A stretch of DNA of 24,115 bases. Source: Pseudaquidulcibacter sp964443435 (GTDB lineage Bacteria; Pseudomonadota; Alphaproteobacteria; Caulobacterales; Aquidulcibacteraceae). Location of the stretch: contig CAYUCW010000034.1 in assembly GCA_964443435.1 (NCBI GenBank), positions 1 through 24,115 on the forward strand. The letters run 5' to 3'. The position numbers were made by a program, and so were the translations under genes. A model generated the notes under the pieces. That model was not told where the DNA came from and did not search any database. It worked only from the letters and a program-made list of their open reading frames with translations. Below, piece by piece: positions 24,103 to 24,115 of the stretch. The first letter of the stretch is position 1, and the number at the start of each line of letters is the position of its first letter.

Positions 24103-24115
24103 AATCTATCCTTTT

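Overview
The window looks like chromosomal core sequence from an AT-rich alphaproteobacterium. GC content was judged by eye, not computed. The evidence is gene order: rsfS-rlmH-envC-ctpA-yibQ-like-rppH, and xerD / hypothetical / aroK-aroB / CNNM transporter / YdbH-like. As far as I recall, both blocks are typical of alphaproteobacteria, the second especially of Caulobacterales/Hyphomonadales-like lineages. I see no IS element, phage gene, CRISPR array, rRNA or tRNA. No gene-free stretch exceeds 300 bases; the largest is 18097-18359.

Layout. (1) 1-1017 holds the tail of an unidentified gene and a secreted protein with four cysteines at its C-terminus. It ends at a bidirectional terminator shared with the heat-shock operon hrcA-grpE on the minus strand (1196-2898). 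(2) 3012-8686 is a plus-strand run: ribosome silencing factor RsfS, rRNA methyltransferase RlmH, the murein hydrolase activator EnvC, the carboxy-terminal protease CtpA, a YibQ-type divergent deacetylase and the RNA pyrophosphohydrolase RppH. (3) XerD and a secreted hypothetical protein (minus, 8702-11207) diverge from aroK-aroB-CNNM (plus, 11411-14393). (4) A 1236-residue YdbH-like intermembrane protein (minus) is followed by an M23 endopeptidase (plus). (5) folA and thyA (both minus) flank an inverted, exported C13 (legumain-like) cysteine peptidase. (6) Two tandem exported Sel1-repeat proteins close the window.

The genes share an envelope theme: EnvC, CtpA, the YibQ-like protein, the M23 endopeptidase, the YdbH-like bridge and several secreted proteins of unknown role. 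Housekeeping genes (shikimate, folate/thymidylate, ribosome maturation, chromosome dimer resolution) lie between them.

The most notable observations are: rsfS has no ATG, GTG or TTG start ahead of its conserved domain and probably starts at CTG 3012 (or the gene carries a one-base frameshift); the two Sel1 paralogs are exactly 83 + n x 36 + 31 residues (n = 7 and 4) with near-identical caps; five of the nine exported or membrane-anchored proteins listed here start with TTG; and an exported legumain-type peptidase sits between folA and thyA. I did not find an obviously new multi-gene defence or biosynthetic system. The least explained material is the Sel1 pair, the C13 peptidase and the two secreted hypothetical proteins.
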